Origin: Helicobacter sp. TUL
Lineage (GTDB): Bacteria; Campylobacterota; Campylobacteria; Campylobacterales; Helicobacteraceae
Assembly: GCF_002287135.1 (NCBI RefSeq)
Contig: NZ_NESU01000001.1
Location: forward strand, 150,428-214,427
Reading direction: 5' to 3'
DNA length: 64,000 bases
Shown piece after piece: positions 1 to 9,186 of the stretch; position 1 is the first letter of the stretch; the number at the start of each line of letters is the position of its first letter. The notes under the pieces were generated by a model. The model was not told where the DNA came from. It was given only the letters and a program-made list of their open reading frames with translations, and made no database searches. Both the position numbers and the translations under genes were made by a program.

Positions 1-1049
1 TCCAAATCCACAATCATCGCATCAATTTCTTTTATTTTTAGGGCTTCTTGCATTTTGAGCAAAGTTAGCAAAAGCACAAAACTTCCATCGGTATTGTGTG
101 CAAGCAAGATTTTAGAATCTGTTAGGATTCTAAAAAATCTATCCAAAAGCAAGGGCGGATAGGCTTTATCATTTGCCAAAAGCTTGTCTTTAAGGAAAAG
201 TATCATTTCATCTATGATCATCTCACTTTCGTATTCTTGCAATACCTCTATACTTGCTTGAATGTCGCTAAGGTTGTTTGCCAAAAGATTGCCAAAAAGC
301 TCACTAAAAATCTGTGGATCAACGATGCCTAACATATCCGTAACGCCACTTGTATCAATATCATTTTTACAAAAAATAATCGCTTGATCAAGAAGTGTTA
401 ATGTATCTCGCAAACTTCCAGATCCACTACGCGCGATAATTTCTAATGCTTGTGTGTCATATCGCACTTGTTCTTTATCCAAAATATGGGCAATATGCTC
501 CACCACAAGCCGTTGTGGGATTTGTTTAAACCTAAAATGCTGTGTCCTGCTTAAAATCGTGGGTGGGAGTTTGAGCGGATCTGTCGTAGCCAAAATAAAT
601 TTTACATATTCAGGTGGTTCTTCAAGCGTTTTTAATAATGCGTTAAATGCCTCGCGTGTAAGCATATGCACTTCATCAATGATAAAAATCTTGTATCGTC
701 CAAATGCTGGGCGATATTTAGTCTGCTCGATAAGATCACGAATATCATCAATCTTGCGACTAGAAGCCGCGTCCATTTCAATAATATCCAAATGCCTACC
801 CTCTAATGCAGCCTTGCAATTTTGACATTCACCGCAGGGCTTTGAAGTAGGTCCTTTATCGCATTGCAAAGAGCGCGAAAAGATTCTAGCTGAACTCGTT
901 TTCCCACTGCCACGCAAACCACTAAAAAGATAGGCGTGTGAGATATGTTTAGAATCTAGCGCAAGAGAAAGCGTTTGAGAAACCGCGTGCTGTCCTATGA
1001 GATCCTCAAAGGTAGTGGGGCGATATTTCAAAGCAAGAGCTAATGACAT
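1..1049 (-). CDS. dnaX: DNA polymerase III gamma/tau subunit (partial, 3' end off window)
   Basis: Clamp-loader ATPase of the replicative polymerase. The reading frame opens at the reverse-strand ATG at 1049 (MSLALKYRPTTFEDLIGQ) and runs open off the left edge, about 349 codons. Visible motifs in order are the Walker A GLRGSGKTSSAR, a zinc-binding cysteine cluster (CGECQNC), the Walker B segment IIDEVHML, and SGSLRDTLTLLDQ, the sensor-2-like SxRD region of clamp-loader ATPases. These are diagnostic for DnaX. The C-terminal tau part is outside the window. The TRIC gene upstream is on the same strand 18 bases away, so the two may be co-transcribed. Confidence 0.95.
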   Translation of the reverse strand, partial: MSLALALKYRPTTFEDLIGQHAVSQTLSLALDSKHISHAYLFSGLRGSGKTSSARIFSRSLQCDKGPTSKPCGECQNCKAALEGRHLDIIEMDAASSRKIDDIRDLIEQTKYRPAFGRYKIFIIDEVHMLTREAFNALLKTLEEPPEYVKFILATTDPLKLPPTILSRTQHFRFKQIPQRLVVEHIAHILDKEQVRYDTQALEIIARSGSGSLRDTLTLLDQAIIFCKNDIDTSGVTDMLGIVDPQIFSELFGNLLANNLSDIQASIEVLQEYESEMIIDEMILFLKDKLLANDKAYPPLLLDRFFRILTDSKILLAHNTDGSFVLLLTLLKMQEALKIKEIDAMIVDL

Positions 1050-1067
1050 TGCGATTCCTTTTGTTTC

Positions 1068-1721
1068 TTATTTATGTGATTTATGTGTATCTTCATAGGA
1101 AAATGTGGGGAGATTTAGCTTATAACCAATCGCAAACAAGCGCAAAAGTGTGCCAAATACAAGCGTGATAAGCACTGCAAGCAATGAATCTACTCCAACA
1201 CCCACCACAAGCACATAATATAAAGTCGCTGCAATCATACTCACCCCAGCATATAATTCTTTTTGAAACACAAGCGGAATGCGATTGCAAAAAATATCGC
1301 GCAAAATTCCGCCAAAAATCCCTGTAATACACGCTGCACTCACAGCGATAATAAAACCATGACCATTTTTCATCGCTACTTGCGCACCAATAATGCTAAA
1401 TACCACCAATCCCAACGCATCAAGGCTTAAAAAAACTTTTTCAAATCGCACAAGCTTTTTGGGAATAAGTGTCGTAAGAATCGCACTTACACAGATAATA
1501 ATCACATATGATGGATTCTCTACCCATGTAAGCGGATAAGTCCCAAGTAATACATCGCGGATAGAACCTCCACCAATAGCAGTAACAAGTGCGATAAACA
1601 TCACGCCAAAAAGATCCATTTTATGCCTACCTGCCGCCAAAGCACCCGTTATTGCCTCAACAATAATCCCAACAACAAAGAGTATATGCAATAATGTAGT
1701 ATCGCTGATAGGATAGGACAT
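1068..1721 (-). CDS. TRIC / UPF0126 family membrane channel protein
   Basis: A 217-residue protein with about seven hydrophobic membrane segments. It carries two copies of the UPF0126 signature, [11 protein letters not shown] near residue 50 and GGILRDIF near residue 137, as expected for the duplicated three-helix fold of this family. Members (YadS/YicG-like, TRIC channels) are inner-membrane cation channels; some have been described as glycine transporters. The substrate cannot be read from the sequence. The ATG at 1721 has AAAGGC upstream. It sits directly before dnaX on the same strand and is divergent from flgG, sharing a short AT-rich promoter region with an ATTATAAT palindrome at 1759-1766 that offers a -10 box in both directions. 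Confidence 0.85.
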   Translation of the reverse strand: MSYPISDTTLLHILFVVGIIVEAITGALAAGRHKMDLFGVMFIALVTAIGGGSIRDVLLGTYPLTWVENPSYVIIICVSAILTTLIPKKLVRFEKVFLSLDALGLVVFSIIGAQVAMKNGHGFIIAVSAACITGIFGGILRDIFCNRIPLVFQKELYAGVSMIAATLYYVLVVGVGVDSLLAVLITLVFGTLLRLFAIGYKLNLPTFSYEDTHKSHK

Positions 1722-1788
1722 TTTTTCGTGCCTTTTGGTTGTAAATCTATGGCGAGGATTATAATGTATTTTCTCTTACAAGATATTA

Positions 1789-1806
1789 AAGGAATTACTT
1801 TTGCTT
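1789..1806 (+). promoter_or_regulatory. sigma-54 (RpoN) promoter of flgG
   Basis: The sequence aaGGAATTACTTTTGCTT has the invariant GG (1791-1792) and GC (1803-1804) separated by exactly ten bases, the -24/-12 architecture of sigma-54 promoters. It lies about 55 bases before the flgG ATG. An almost identical element (GGAATGTATTTTGC) precedes fliK at 28971. In Helicobacter, RpoN controls the middle (rod/hook) flagellar genes, which fits. Activation would need the FlgR/NtrC-type regulator, not in this window. Confidence 0.8.
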
Positions 1807-1859
1807 CTAGATTCTATATTTATGTCGTGCAAGACACAACAAACAACAAAGGATTGCCT

Positions 1860-2648
1860 ATGATGAGGTCTCTTTATACCGCTACCACAGGTATGCTAGG
1901 ACAGCAATTACAAATCGATACAACTTCTAATAATATCGCCAATGTCAATACCATAGGCTTTAAAAAACAACGCGCAGAATTTGCGGATTTGTTTTATCAA
2001 GTGCTCCAATATGCTGGGACTTCCACAAGTGAAACAACCATTTCTCCTACAGGTATAGAAGTGGGCATTGGTGTGCGTCCTATTTCGGTGCAAAAGATGT
2101 TTTCTCAAGGACACCCAAAAGAAACAGAAAACAACCTAGATATAGCAATCACAGGTAATGGGTTTTTTCAAATCCAACTCCCTGATGGCAATATCGCCTA
2201 TACACGCGCTGGAAGCTTCAAGCTTGATAGCGAAGGCAATATCGTAACGCCTGAAGGCTATCAACTCATTCCAAACATTACAATCCCCGAAAATACCACA
2301 CAAATCAACATAGGCACAGATGGCACGGTGAGTGTGCTAGAAGGCAATCAAACAGAAGTCAATGTATTAGGACAAATTGAGATTGTAAATTTTGTCAATC
2401 CTGCTGGATTACACGCGCTTGGTGATAATTTGCTTATCAATACCAATGCCTCAGGAGAACCTATCGCAGGCGTGCCGGGCATAGATGGCTTTGGACAACT
2501 ACGACAAGGCTTTATAGAATTGAGTAATGTCAAACTTGTAGAGGAAATGACAGATCTTATCACAGGTCAAAGAGCTTATGAGGCAAATTCTAAGACAATC
2601 CAAACAGCAGATGCTATGCTACAAACCGTCAATGGATTAAAACGCTAA
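1860..2648 (+). CDS. flgG: Flagellar distal rod protein FlgG
   Basis: A 262-residue rod protein of the flagellar basal body, exported by the flagellar type III apparatus. The N-terminal rod/hook signature TTSNNIANVNTIGFKKQRAE and the C-terminal LITGQRAYEANSKTIQTAD helix are both present and intact, and the length equals the family norm. The frame is open further upstream to 1728, but the conserved start is the ATG at 1860 (MMRSLYTATTGMLGQQ), which puts the sigma-54 promoter in the 5' UTR. It is transcribed alone, with inverted repeats downstream before the convergent globin gene. Confidence 0.95.
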   Translation: MMRSLYTATTGMLGQQLQIDTTSNNIANVNTIGFKKQRAEFADLFYQVLQYAGTSTSETTISPTGIEVGIGVRPISVQKMFSQGHPKETENNLDIAITGNGFFQIQLPDGNIAYTRAGSFKLDSEGNIVTPEGYQLIPNITIPENTTQINIGTDGTVSVLEGNQTEVNVLGQIEIVNFVNPAGLHALGDNLLINTNASGEPIAGVPGIDGFGQLRQGFIELSNVKLVEEMTDLITGQRAYEANSKTIQTADAMLQTVNGLKR

Positions 2649-2693
2649 GCGTAGCACAAAACCTTATAAGTAATTGATACTTACATAAACTCC

Positions 2694-2725
2694 ACACAAT
2701 CAAAGATTCTAGCTTTTGATTGTGT
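2694..2725. repeat. 11-bp inverted repeat downstream of flgG
   Basis: ACACAATCAAA at 2694-2704 pairs perfectly with TTTGATTGTGT at 2715-2725 across a ten-base loop. A second perfect 8-bp repeat follows (CCACATAC 2760-2767 and GTATGTGG 2777-2784). Neither is followed by a clear T-run, so they may be mRNA-stabilising hairpins rather than intrinsic terminators. Confidence 0.5.
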
Positions 2726-2788
2726 CCATACAACACCCTATCCTCACAAAACCTAAAAACCACATACGCTATGAATGTATGTGGCGTG

Positions 2789-2812
2789 TAAGGCATAATG
2801 CCTTATGTATTT
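2789..2812. terminator. Short hairpin between convergent flgG and globin
   Basis: TAAGGC (2789-2794), loop ATAAT, GCCTTA (2800-2805), then ATGTATTTTG. This is a 6-bp stem with a weak T-rich tail. It overlaps the last codon and stop of the reverse-strand globin frame at 2803. It probably ends flgG transcription, but the tail is poor. Confidence 0.4.
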
Positions 2813-3236
2813 TGATATATCTTTGCTTCTATATTGATGTAAAAATCTGCAATCGCTCCATAAGCTTTGCCCCACGCTTCTATAACCTCATCACTAGCCG
2901 CATCTTGTAAGACTTCTTTGATAGCAATAAGTAGGCATTCTCCAACCAATGGATAATGCTCTGGCAATACATGCAATCCCACATGTATCTTACCAATCGA
3001 CTCTACAGAGGGACGAATCTTTTCAAGATTATCAATATTCTTTGCGGCATTCAAGATAGCCATTGCCAAGGCTTTTGGTTGTTGTCCGCTTTTTTGTTTC
3101 TCCATATCAAACATACCCTTTACTTCCGGATAACGACTAAAAAGCTCCCTATAAATACCTTGGTGATATCTTCTCCATATTCTTTCAAGAGTGGCACTGT
3201 GCTTTTTACAATTTCTTTTGTATGAGTTTCTAACAT
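2803..3236 (-). pseudogene. Single-domain bacterial globin (Vgb/Cgb type), broken by a one-base deletion
   Basis: The natural start is the reverse-strand ATG at 3236, preceded by a good Shine-Dalgarno (AGGAAAGGAA), giving MLETHTKEIVKSTVPLLKEYGEDITKVF, a typical Vitreoscilla/Campylobacter haemoglobin N-terminus. After VF the frame runs to a stop at 3120. The rest of the globin (YRELFSRYPEVKGMF..., to the stop at 2803) continues in another frame and keeps the CD1 Phe (GMFDM), the proximal His region (GKIHVG) and the helices to the C-terminus. Restoring one T in the TTT at 3153-3155 rejoins the two parts exactly where globins read FYxxLF. An alternative ATG at 3282 in the second frame gives an unrelated N-terminus and is not credible. 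If intact, it would bind O2/NO in the cytoplasm. The defect may be real or a sequencing error. Confidence 0.85.
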
Positions 3237-3327
3237 AAAATTCCTTTCCTAACTTAAAATTTCGCAGAATTCTATGAGACAAAAATAAACCAAAAAATAA
3301 TATTTGCTTGATAAATAGATGACAATG

Positions 3328-3768
3328 TTATAGCTTATCCAACGCGATACTAAATGGCGCTTTATCAAACACAGCGATATGAAATAGTGAATCAAAAATT
3401 TTAATATCAAGCAAAAATCCCTCGACTTTTACCTCGCATTTTTTGGTATCCATTTGCGTTGCAACCGCCTTAAAAAGCACTTCGTGTCCTAATTCAATAG
3501 GGGAGAGAAACTTCACATCTGCAGCAATCATAATGCTATGACGCTTATTAATGGCTGCCATTGCCGCATATGAAGCGGCATTAAATATATATCCTGCGTG
3601 TATAAGGCTATTGTGTGCTTCTTTATCCATTACCATATACTCTTCTGGCACAAACTGCACATTTGCCACTCCCCTTGTAAGCAATACGATCTCGCCACAA
3701 GTATGTAGCTTCGTGCAGATATTAAGCGTATCGTTTTCTAAGGGGAGTTGGTCTTCTTGCTCATCCAT
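3328..3768 (-). CDS. Hotdog-fold acyl-CoA thioesterase-like protein
   Basis: A 146-residue cytoplasmic protein whose central part resembles PaaI/FapR-type hotdog domains. EAHNSLIHAGYIFNAASYAAMAA around residues 50-70 is the hotdog helix region with the HxG-like catalytic neighbourhood, followed by SIMIAADVKFLSPIELGHEV, the first long strand. The substrate is unknown. The ATG at 3768 follows AAGGAGC. It lies ten bases after cmoB on the same strand; as I recall, H. pylori HP0419/HP0420 keep the same two genes together, so this is a conserved epsilonproteobacterial pair with no obvious biochemical link. Confidence 0.75.
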   Translation of the reverse strand: MDEQEDQLPLENDTLNICTKLHTCGEIVLLTRGVANVQFVPEEYMVMDKEAHNSLIHAGYIFNAASYAAMAAINKRHSIMIAADVKFLSPIELGHEVLFKAVATQMDTKKCEVKVEGFLLDIKIFDSLFHIAVFDKAPFSIALDKL

Positions 3769-3778
3769 ACAAAGCTCC

Positions 3779-4729
3779 TTATGTTTTTATCAATCTAAAA
3801 TATCCACGCAATGGTGGCGGATAACCCTCGATTGTTAGCCCACTCTGAGAATCTAAAAAATCCTCCAAACTTAGAGTATCAATCCAAGGAGTTTTGCGCT
3901 GTTCTTGTGTGGTGGTTTGTTGCATACCAAGTATTTCAAAGCTTCCAAACCCCGCACGCTCACACCAACCCTTTAATGCCTCTAAGCTTGGGATAAAATA
4001 TACATTACTCATTTTAGCATAGGATTTCTTAGGGCATAGGCATAATTCTTTATCAGATTCTATCAAGAGGCAATCCAAAAACAGCTCCCCGCCTCTTTTT
4101 AGTCCAAAACTTAGATTTTTAAGTGTCGCGATAGGATCGCTACGATGATACAACACACCAAGACACATAATGCAATCAAACTTTTGCTCATACGCAATAC
4201 TAAAATCACGCAAATCCTCAATCCCCAAAGGATAAAAGTGTATGTCTGTTTTGGCAAGGTGATTAAGAAAATTAAATTGTGCAGCATACACAGCGCTTGG
4301 ATCAAAACCATAGAGTGCCTTAGGTTTAAAGCGCAACATCTCAAACAAATAATACCCATTATTGCAGCCCATATCAAGCACTTCTTTATCGGTAAGATTC
4401 AGATATGGCGCAAGGAGATTAAATTTCATAAAACTTTGCCACTCCGTATCGATAAAAAGCGTATCAATCCGAAATGGTCCCTTACGCCATGGCTTGAGTG
4501 CTAGGGCAGTTTGTGTCAGAATCTCACGCTCTTTTGGTGTAAGCATTGCATTGGGTGTGAGCGTAACACCATGGCTTGGTATATCTGTAGGTGGTAACTC
4601 GAGGCTAAAAGACACATCAAGACTTGTGAGATTTGCTAAGGCTTTGGCAAAGTTAGAAGAATCTTTGCGCGTAAAAAAGTGTTGGCATTTTTGCTCTAAG
4701 GCATATGCTAAATCTTGTTTTACGCTCAT
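3779..4729 (-). CDS. cmoB: tRNA U34 carboxymethyltransferase CmoB
   Basis: A 316-residue member of the CmoB family, which uses carboxy-SAM to convert 5-hydroxyuridine at tRNA position 34 into 5-oxyacetyluridine. Visible motifs are KPWRKGPFRIDTLFIDTEW around residues 79-97 and WQSFMKFNLLAPYLNLTDK just after it, then SAM motif I VLDMGCNNGYYLFEML and the LGVLYHRSDP segment. Length and motif order match CmoB. Its ATG overlaps the stop of the upstream unknown gene (ATGA at 4726-4729). CmoA, which makes carboxy-SAM in E. coli, is not in this window. Confidence 0.9.
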   Translation of the reverse strand: MSVKQDLAYALEQKCQHFFTRKDSSNFAKALANLTSLDVSFSLELPPTDIPSHGVTLTPNAMLTPKEREILTQTALALKPWRKGPFRIDTLFIDTEWQSFMKFNLLAPYLNLTDKEVLDMGCNNGYYLFEMLRFKPKALYGFDPSAVYAAQFNFLNHLAKTDIHFYPLGIEDLRDFSIAYEQKFDCIMCLGVLYHRSDPIATLKNLSFGLKRGGELFLDCLLIESDKELCLCPKKSYAKMSNVYFIPSLEALKGWCERAGFGSFEILGMQQTTTQEQRKTPWIDTLSLEDFLDSQSGLTIEGYPPPLRGYFRLIKT

Positions 4730-5772
4730 AGTATGCCATCAAAAAGTGTTGGTTGGTGTGTTTGCTCGTGTGTGCGCAAAATCTCAAGAAGCTTGGCATC
4801 ATCAATCCCTAAAATCAGCATAAAATTATAATGTTTATGACGGATAGCAAGGGAAAGCTCGGCAGTATTTTTATACACAAGAAATTCCTTGGTGCTATCT
4901 TTAGATTCAGGGATATCAAACTCGCTAGATTCTGGGATTGCATACAAACGCTTACCCCACTTAGCATATGTATCAAAATAATGCATAAAATCTTGAAAAT
5001 ATGCTCTATCCATTTGGGCTATGACAACTTTTTGGGTTTGTCCAAATTCACGCAAACGCCCCTTGTGATCGATGAAATTTGGCTTTAAAACATCAAGGCT
5101 TTCAAATTTGGCTAAATTATATTCTATGCCATAGGTTTGACAAAAAGCGCACACAACACTTAGCGTATCTACAAAAAGATATGGAAGCTGCAAAAGATAT
5201 TCTCTCCCCTCACAGAGCAAACGCACATCAAAAAGTGTGTAAGCAAGAAGCTCAAAAGGTGGGTTTAGTGGTTTTAGCAATGTAATAAGATTACTAGAGA
5301 GAAGTAAAACATCTTGATTATTTGTGATGATATAGCGGATTTTTGGGTGCAAAGATTCTAGGAGGGTTTGGAAATCTCCTTGTGTCATATATACAGATTT
5401 ATCGGTGATAATCTTTTGACTTAGCGCATATTCGATGGCATTCATACTAACCATTTGGATATTCCAAGTAAGCATTTTATAATAAATGAGATTTTTTATC
5501 GCTTCATGGATATTTAGCACTTCAATCCATGCTATTTCTTGCCATAATGGCTCACTCCACCGCTCATCTTCTCGCACATTCACATCTTGGGCATACATGA
5601 TACCATATGCCCCTTGTGCGATAGCTTGAGGAATATCGTGAGGATTTAATGCGACAAAAAGCCACCCACGCTCAATATTTTCTACCTTAGTGCTTATATT
5701 TTCAAACGCACTAATGCTTGGCGTATTTTGCATGAATCCTCTTGCTATACTCACTACTTCTGAAAGTCGCAT
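4726..5772 (-). CDS. Unknown protein with MurE/MurF-like N-terminal domain
   Basis: A 348-residue, probably cytoplasmic protein that I do not recognise as a named family. The first 60 residues (MRLSEVV...ISTKVENIERGWLFVAL...AIAQGAYGIMYA) have the layout of the N-terminal UDP-binding domain of Mur ligases: a 'DSR...GdlFvAl...A...GA' pattern. No ATP-binding GTNGKT/GxxGK loop follows, so it is not a Mur ligase. The remainder is mixed alpha/beta without recognisable motifs. It is the first gene of the reverse-strand operon with cmoB and the thioesterase, and is divergent from rnc. Function unknown; a role linked to envelope precursors is only a guess. Confidence 0.6.
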   Translation of the reverse strand: MRLSEVVSIARGFMQNTPSISAFENISTKVENIERGWLFVALNPHDIPQAIAQGAYGIMYAQDVNVREDERWSEPLWQEIAWIEVLNIHEAIKNLIYYKMLTWNIQMVSMNAIEYALSQKIITDKSVYMTQGDFQTLLESLHPKIRYIITNNQDVLLLSSNLITLLKPLNPPFELLAYTLFDVRLLCEGREYLLQLPYLFVDTLSVVCAFCQTYGIEYNLAKFESLDVLKPNFIDHKGRLREFGQTQKVVIAQMDRAYFQDFMHYFDTYAKWGKRLYAIPESSEFDIPESKDSTKEFLVYKNTAELSLAIRHKHYNFMLILGIDDAKLLEILRTHEQTHQPTLFDGIL

Positions 5773-5928
5773 ACCCTACCCTTTTGTTAATACAAAATTT
5801 TTTGTTTTACTCTATACAAAATATATACCTTTTGTTAGTATTTACGCACTCTTACACGACAAATAAAACCATAATTTCGGATTCTAAGAGATTTTCTCAA
5901 ACCACATTTTATTTTTTTATATCATTTT

Positions 5929-5937
5929 TGCTACAAT
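5929..5937 (+). promoter_or_regulatory. Probable sigma-80 extended -10 promoter of rnc operon
   Basis: TTTTGCTACAAT ending at 5937 gives an extended TGC plus TACAAT -10 box, 36 bases before the rnc ATG. This form (TNTGNTANAAT without a strong -35) is typical of Helicobacter housekeeping promoters. The intergenic region 5773-5973 is otherwise AT-rich without other clear signals. Confidence 0.5.
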
Positions 5938-5973
5938 AGCAGACTTTAAAGTTAGCAAAGGCAACAAAAAATT

Positions 5974-6663
5974 ATGAACAAATCCCATAGTGCGTTTAAT
6001 GAATTAGAGCAAAAAATCCAATACCATTTCAAAGATCAAAAACTCCTTGCTCAAGCCCTCACACATCGCAGTTACAAAAAACAAACCCATAATGAACGAT
6101 TAGAATTTTTGGGCGATGCAGTGCTTGATTTAGTTGTGGGAGAGTATTTGTTTAAAAAATTCCCCAATCTTAGCGAGGGTGATCTCTCTAAACTCCGCGC
6201 CTGTATTGTCAATGAACAAGGCTTTAACAAACTTGCCCTAGCCCTTGATTTAGGCAAATATATTTTTATCTCATCAAGTGAAGAGCACAACAATGGACGA
6301 TCTAAGCCCTCGATTCTTTCTAATACTTTTGAGGCACTCATAGGCGCAGTGTATTTAGAATCTGGCATACAAGAAGCATCGCGTATCACACACGCACTTT
6401 TAGAATCTAACTACCATACAATCGATTTTGGACTTTCAAGTGACTTTAAAACCTCTCTCCAAGAACTCACACAAGCGCGATTTTCTCAAATCCCACGCTA
6501 TGAGCTTATCACAGAAAGCGGTCCTGATCACCAAAAATCTTTTACAATGGCGGTATTTATTAATGACAAAGAATATGCTCGTTGCACAGGGAATTCCAAA
6601 AAAAATGCGCAACAAAAATGCGCCCAAATTGCCTATGAAATTTTACAAAAAGAGTGTGTATGA
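5974..6663 (+). CDS. rnc: Ribonuclease III
   Basis: A 229-residue double-strand-specific endoribonuclease that processes rRNA precursors and other RNA duplexes. The RNase III signature [15 protein letters not shown] (residues about 39-53) contains the catalytic acidic residues. The second metal-binding Glu is in [15 protein letters not shown]. The C-terminal double-stranded RNA-binding domain runs from [10 protein letters not shown] to the KKNAQQKCA motif. The length is normal. The start ATG at 5974 is 36 bases after a TACAAT box. Its stop overlaps aroC (ATGA), making rnc the head of a housekeeping operon. Confidence 0.96.
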   Translation: MNKSHSAFNELEQKIQYHFKDQKLLAQALTHRSYKKQTHNERLEFLGDAVLDLVVGEYLFKKFPNLSEGDLSKLRACIVNEQGFNKLALALDLGKYIFISSSEEHNNGRSKPSILSNTFEALIGAVYLESGIQEASRITHALLESNYHTIDFGLSSDFKTSLQELTQARFSQIPRYELITESGPDHQKSFTMAVFINDKEYARCTGNSKKNAQQKCAQIAYEILQKECV

Positions 6664-7754
6664 ATACATTTGGTAATAGACTACGCATTAGCACATTTGG
6701 AGAATCTCACGGCAGAGGCATAGGGTGTGTGATAGATGGAATCCCTGCAGGATTAGCAATTGATGAAGCATTTATGCGAGAAGAAATGTGTTTGCGACAA
6801 GGTGGGAGGACGCTCTATGCCACGCAACGCAAAGAACCAGATGAAATAGAAATCTTAAGCGGTGTGTTTGAGGGCAAAAGCACAGGTGCGCCTATTGCGC
6901 TTTTTATCCCAAACCTTGCCAATAAAAGCAAGGATTATGACAATATTAAAGATATTTTTCGTCCAGCCCACGCGGATTTTACATATTTCCATAAGTATGG
7001 CATACGCGATTATAGAGGTGGTGGCAGAAGTTCGGCTCGTGAAAGTGCAGCTAGAGTGGCTAGTGGCGCAATTGCAAAACTTCTACTCAAAGAATTTGGC
7101 ATTGTGGTAGGCGGTGGCATTATCGGTATTGGTGGCATAGAATCTATGCGCACAGACTTTAGTCTGCTAGAATGCCAAAAGGCGTTAGATTCTGAAATTT
7201 TTGCCCTAGATACAACACTAGAATCTTCACAAAAACAAGCCATCTTAGAAGCCAAAAACGCACACGATAGTGTAGGTGGTGTGGCACTTATCAAAGCATT
7301 TGGTGTGCCTGTAGGATTAGGAGAACCACTGTATGATAAGCTAGATTCACACATAGGCGCACAAATGCTTGGCTTAAATGGCGTCAAAGCTGTAGAAATC
7401 GGCGAAGGGTGCAATGCTTCCAAACTCAAAGGCTCACAAAATAATGATTGTATGGATAATAAAGGCTTTATAAGTAATCATAGCGGTGGCATACTTGGTG
7501 GCATAAGCAATGGTGAAGAGATCATCATAAAAGTGCATTTTAAACCCACCCCAAGTATTTTTATCCCTCAAGATACACAAGATATATATGGTAATGTCGT
7601 GCGATCTCAAATCAAAGGACGCCACGATCCTTGTATCGCGGTGCGTGGGAGTATAGTCGCACAAGCACAACTTGCTATAATCCTTGCTGATATGCTCCTT
7701 GCCAACGCCACTAGCACAATGGCAAATTTACACAAACTCTATACTAGAATCTAA
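6660..7754 (+). CDS. aroC: Chorismate synthase
   Basis: Catalyses the last step of the shikimate pathway, EPSP to chorismate, using reduced FMN. The family start [20 protein letters not shown] is used, so the start is the ATG at 6660 that overlaps the rnc stop, not the in-frame ATG two codons earlier. Other signatures are [20 protein letters not shown] (residues about 119-138) and [12 protein letters not shown] near residue 320. At 364 residues it is of the expected size and complete. It is translationally coupled to rnc, with gltX 11 bases downstream. Confidence 0.96.
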   Translation: MNTFGNRLRISTFGESHGRGIGCVIDGIPAGLAIDEAFMREEMCLRQGGRTLYATQRKEPDEIEILSGVFEGKSTGAPIALFIPNLANKSKDYDNIKDIFRPAHADFTYFHKYGIRDYRGGGRSSARESAARVASGAIAKLLLKEFGIVVGGGIIGIGGIESMRTDFSLLECQKALDSEIFALDTTLESSQKQAILEAKNAHDSVGGVALIKAFGVPVGLGEPLYDKLDSHIGAQMLGLNGVKAVEIGEGCNASKLKGSQNNDCMDNKGFISNHSGGILGGISNGEEIIIKVHFKPTPSIFIPQDTQDIYGNVVRSQIKGRHDPCIAVRGSIVAQAQLAIILADMLLANATSTMANLHKLYTRI

Positions 7755-7765
7755 AAGGAATATTA

Positions 7766-9178
7766 ATGGCACGAAAAATCGTTACGCGTTTTGCACCTTC
7801 TCCAACAGGCTATTTACACATAGGGGGCTTACGCACAGCACTTTTTAATTATCTCTATGCCAAAAGATATAATGGCGAATTTTTACTCCGTATCGAAGAT
7901 ACAGATATGGCGCGCAATTCCCAACAAGCAACACAAGCAATTATCCAATCATTTGAGTGGGTGGGATTAAGCCACGATAGAGAGATTTTTTACCAAAGCA
8001 AACGCTTTGATATATACGCAAAATATATTCAAAAACTCCTAGATGAGGACAAAGCGTATTATTGCTATATGAGCAAAGAGGAGTTAGACGCCAAGCGAGA
8101 AGAAGCACAAGCGCAAGGCAAGGTATGGAAATATGATAATCGCTATCGTGATTTTAAAGGCACACCACCAGAGGGAATTACACCTGTAGTGCGGATTAAA
8201 GCACCATTGGAGGGCACAATAGAATTTCATGATGGCGTAAAGGGTGTCATAAGTGTGCATGCCAAAGAGCTTGATGACTTTGTTATCGCTAGAGCCGATG
8301 GCACTCCTACATATAATTTTGTGGTGGCAATTGATGATGCACTTATGGGGGTTAGTGATGTTATACGCGGTGATGATCACATAAGCAACACGCCTAAGCA
8401 AATTATTGTATATCAGGCTTTGGGCTTTGAGATTCCAAAGTTTTTTCATGTGCCTATGATTTTAAGCCCAGAGGGGAAAAAACTTAGCAAACGCGATGGT
8501 GCTATGGGGGTTATGGATTATCAAAAAATGGGCTATCTCCCAGAAGCGTTGCTCAATTTTCTTGTGCGACTTGGGTGGAGCTATGGCGATGAAGAGATTT
8601 TTTCACTCTCAAGGCTTTTAGAAATCTTTGATCCCTACACACTAAATACCGCCCCTTCAAGCTATAATCAAGAAAAACTCTTATGGCTTAATCAACACTA
8701 CATCAAGCAAACGCCAAATGCCAAACTTGTAGAACTCCTAAAAGATTTTGGTGTGCAAAGTTTGGAAACATATGAGGGTATCAATGCAACACCACAAGCC
8801 CTAGATTCACTTTTTGGGGAACTCAAAGATCGAAGTAAAACACTAGTAGAATTTGCCACCCAATACAATGAAATCCTCCAAGCACCTACTACCTATGATC
8901 CTAAATTGCTAAAAAAATTAGATTCACAAGGCAAAGAGATTATGCAAAAACTCTGTGCTTTTCTCCCTACGCTTTGTGCAGATAGTCCCAGCGATATAGA
9001 ATCTGCCTTGCATACTTTTGGCGATACGCACCAACTCAAAATTGGGCAGATTATGCCACTTTTGCGATTAGGTATTTTGGGCAAAGGTGGTGGTATCGCT
9101 ATGGGAGTGGCGATTTTTGTCTTAGGGGTGCAAGAATGCACAAAGCGTTTGCACGCCTTATTAGATTCACATCAGTAG
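7766..9178 (+). CDS. gltX: Glutamyl-tRNA synthetase (GltX1 type)
   Basis: A 470-residue class I aminoacyl-tRNA synthetase. The HIGH-type motif is in FAPSPTGYLHIGGLRTALFN (residues about 8-27), and the KMSKS-type loop is KKLSKRDGA near residue 242. The zinc-less YCYMSKEELDA region and RFDIYAKYIQKLLDEDKAYY are intact. The sequence is closest to the longer of the two Helicobacter GltX paralogues, the canonical tRNA-Glu enzyme; the second (acting on tRNA-Gln) works with GatCAB, whose gatB is at 60 kb. AAAGGAAT precedes the ATG. It is in the rnc-to-kefB forward run. Confidence 0.96.
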   Translation: MARKIVTRFAPSPTGYLHIGGLRTALFNYLYAKRYNGEFLLRIEDTDMARNSQQATQAIIQSFEWVGLSHDREIFYQSKRFDIYAKYIQKLLDEDKAYYCYMSKEELDAKREEAQAQGKVWKYDNRYRDFKGTPPEGITPVVRIKAPLEGTIEFHDGVKGVISVHAKELDDFVIARADGTPTYNFVVAIDDALMGVSDVIRGDDHISNTPKQIIVYQALGFEIPKFFHVPMILSPEGKKLSKRDGAMGVMDYQKMGYLPEALLNFLVRLGWSYGDEEIFSLSRLLEIFDPYTLNTAPSSYNQEKLLWLNQHYIKQTPNAKLVELLKDFGVQSLETYEGINATPQALDSLFGELKDRSKTLVEFATQYNEILQAPTTYDPKLLKKLDSQGKEIMQKLCAFLPTLCADSPSDIESALHTFGDTHQLKIGQIMPLLRLGILGKGGGIAMGVAIFVLGVQECTKRLHALLDSHQ

Positions 9179-9186
9179 GTGTCTGT

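Noticed and set aside
454..825. Forward ORF of 123 codons inside dnaX
   Set aside because: Antisense shadow of a clearly coding dnaX frame, with no family resemblance.
2694..2784. Inverted repeats after flgG as an attachment site or mobile-element end
   Set aside because: No flanking direct repeats, no integrase or transposase; they sit between convergent genes like ordinary 3' hairpins.
2803..3282. Intact 159-residue globin starting at 3282
   Set aside because: Its first 43 residues do not resemble any globin, while the correct globin N-terminus with a ribosome site is present in another frame from 3236.
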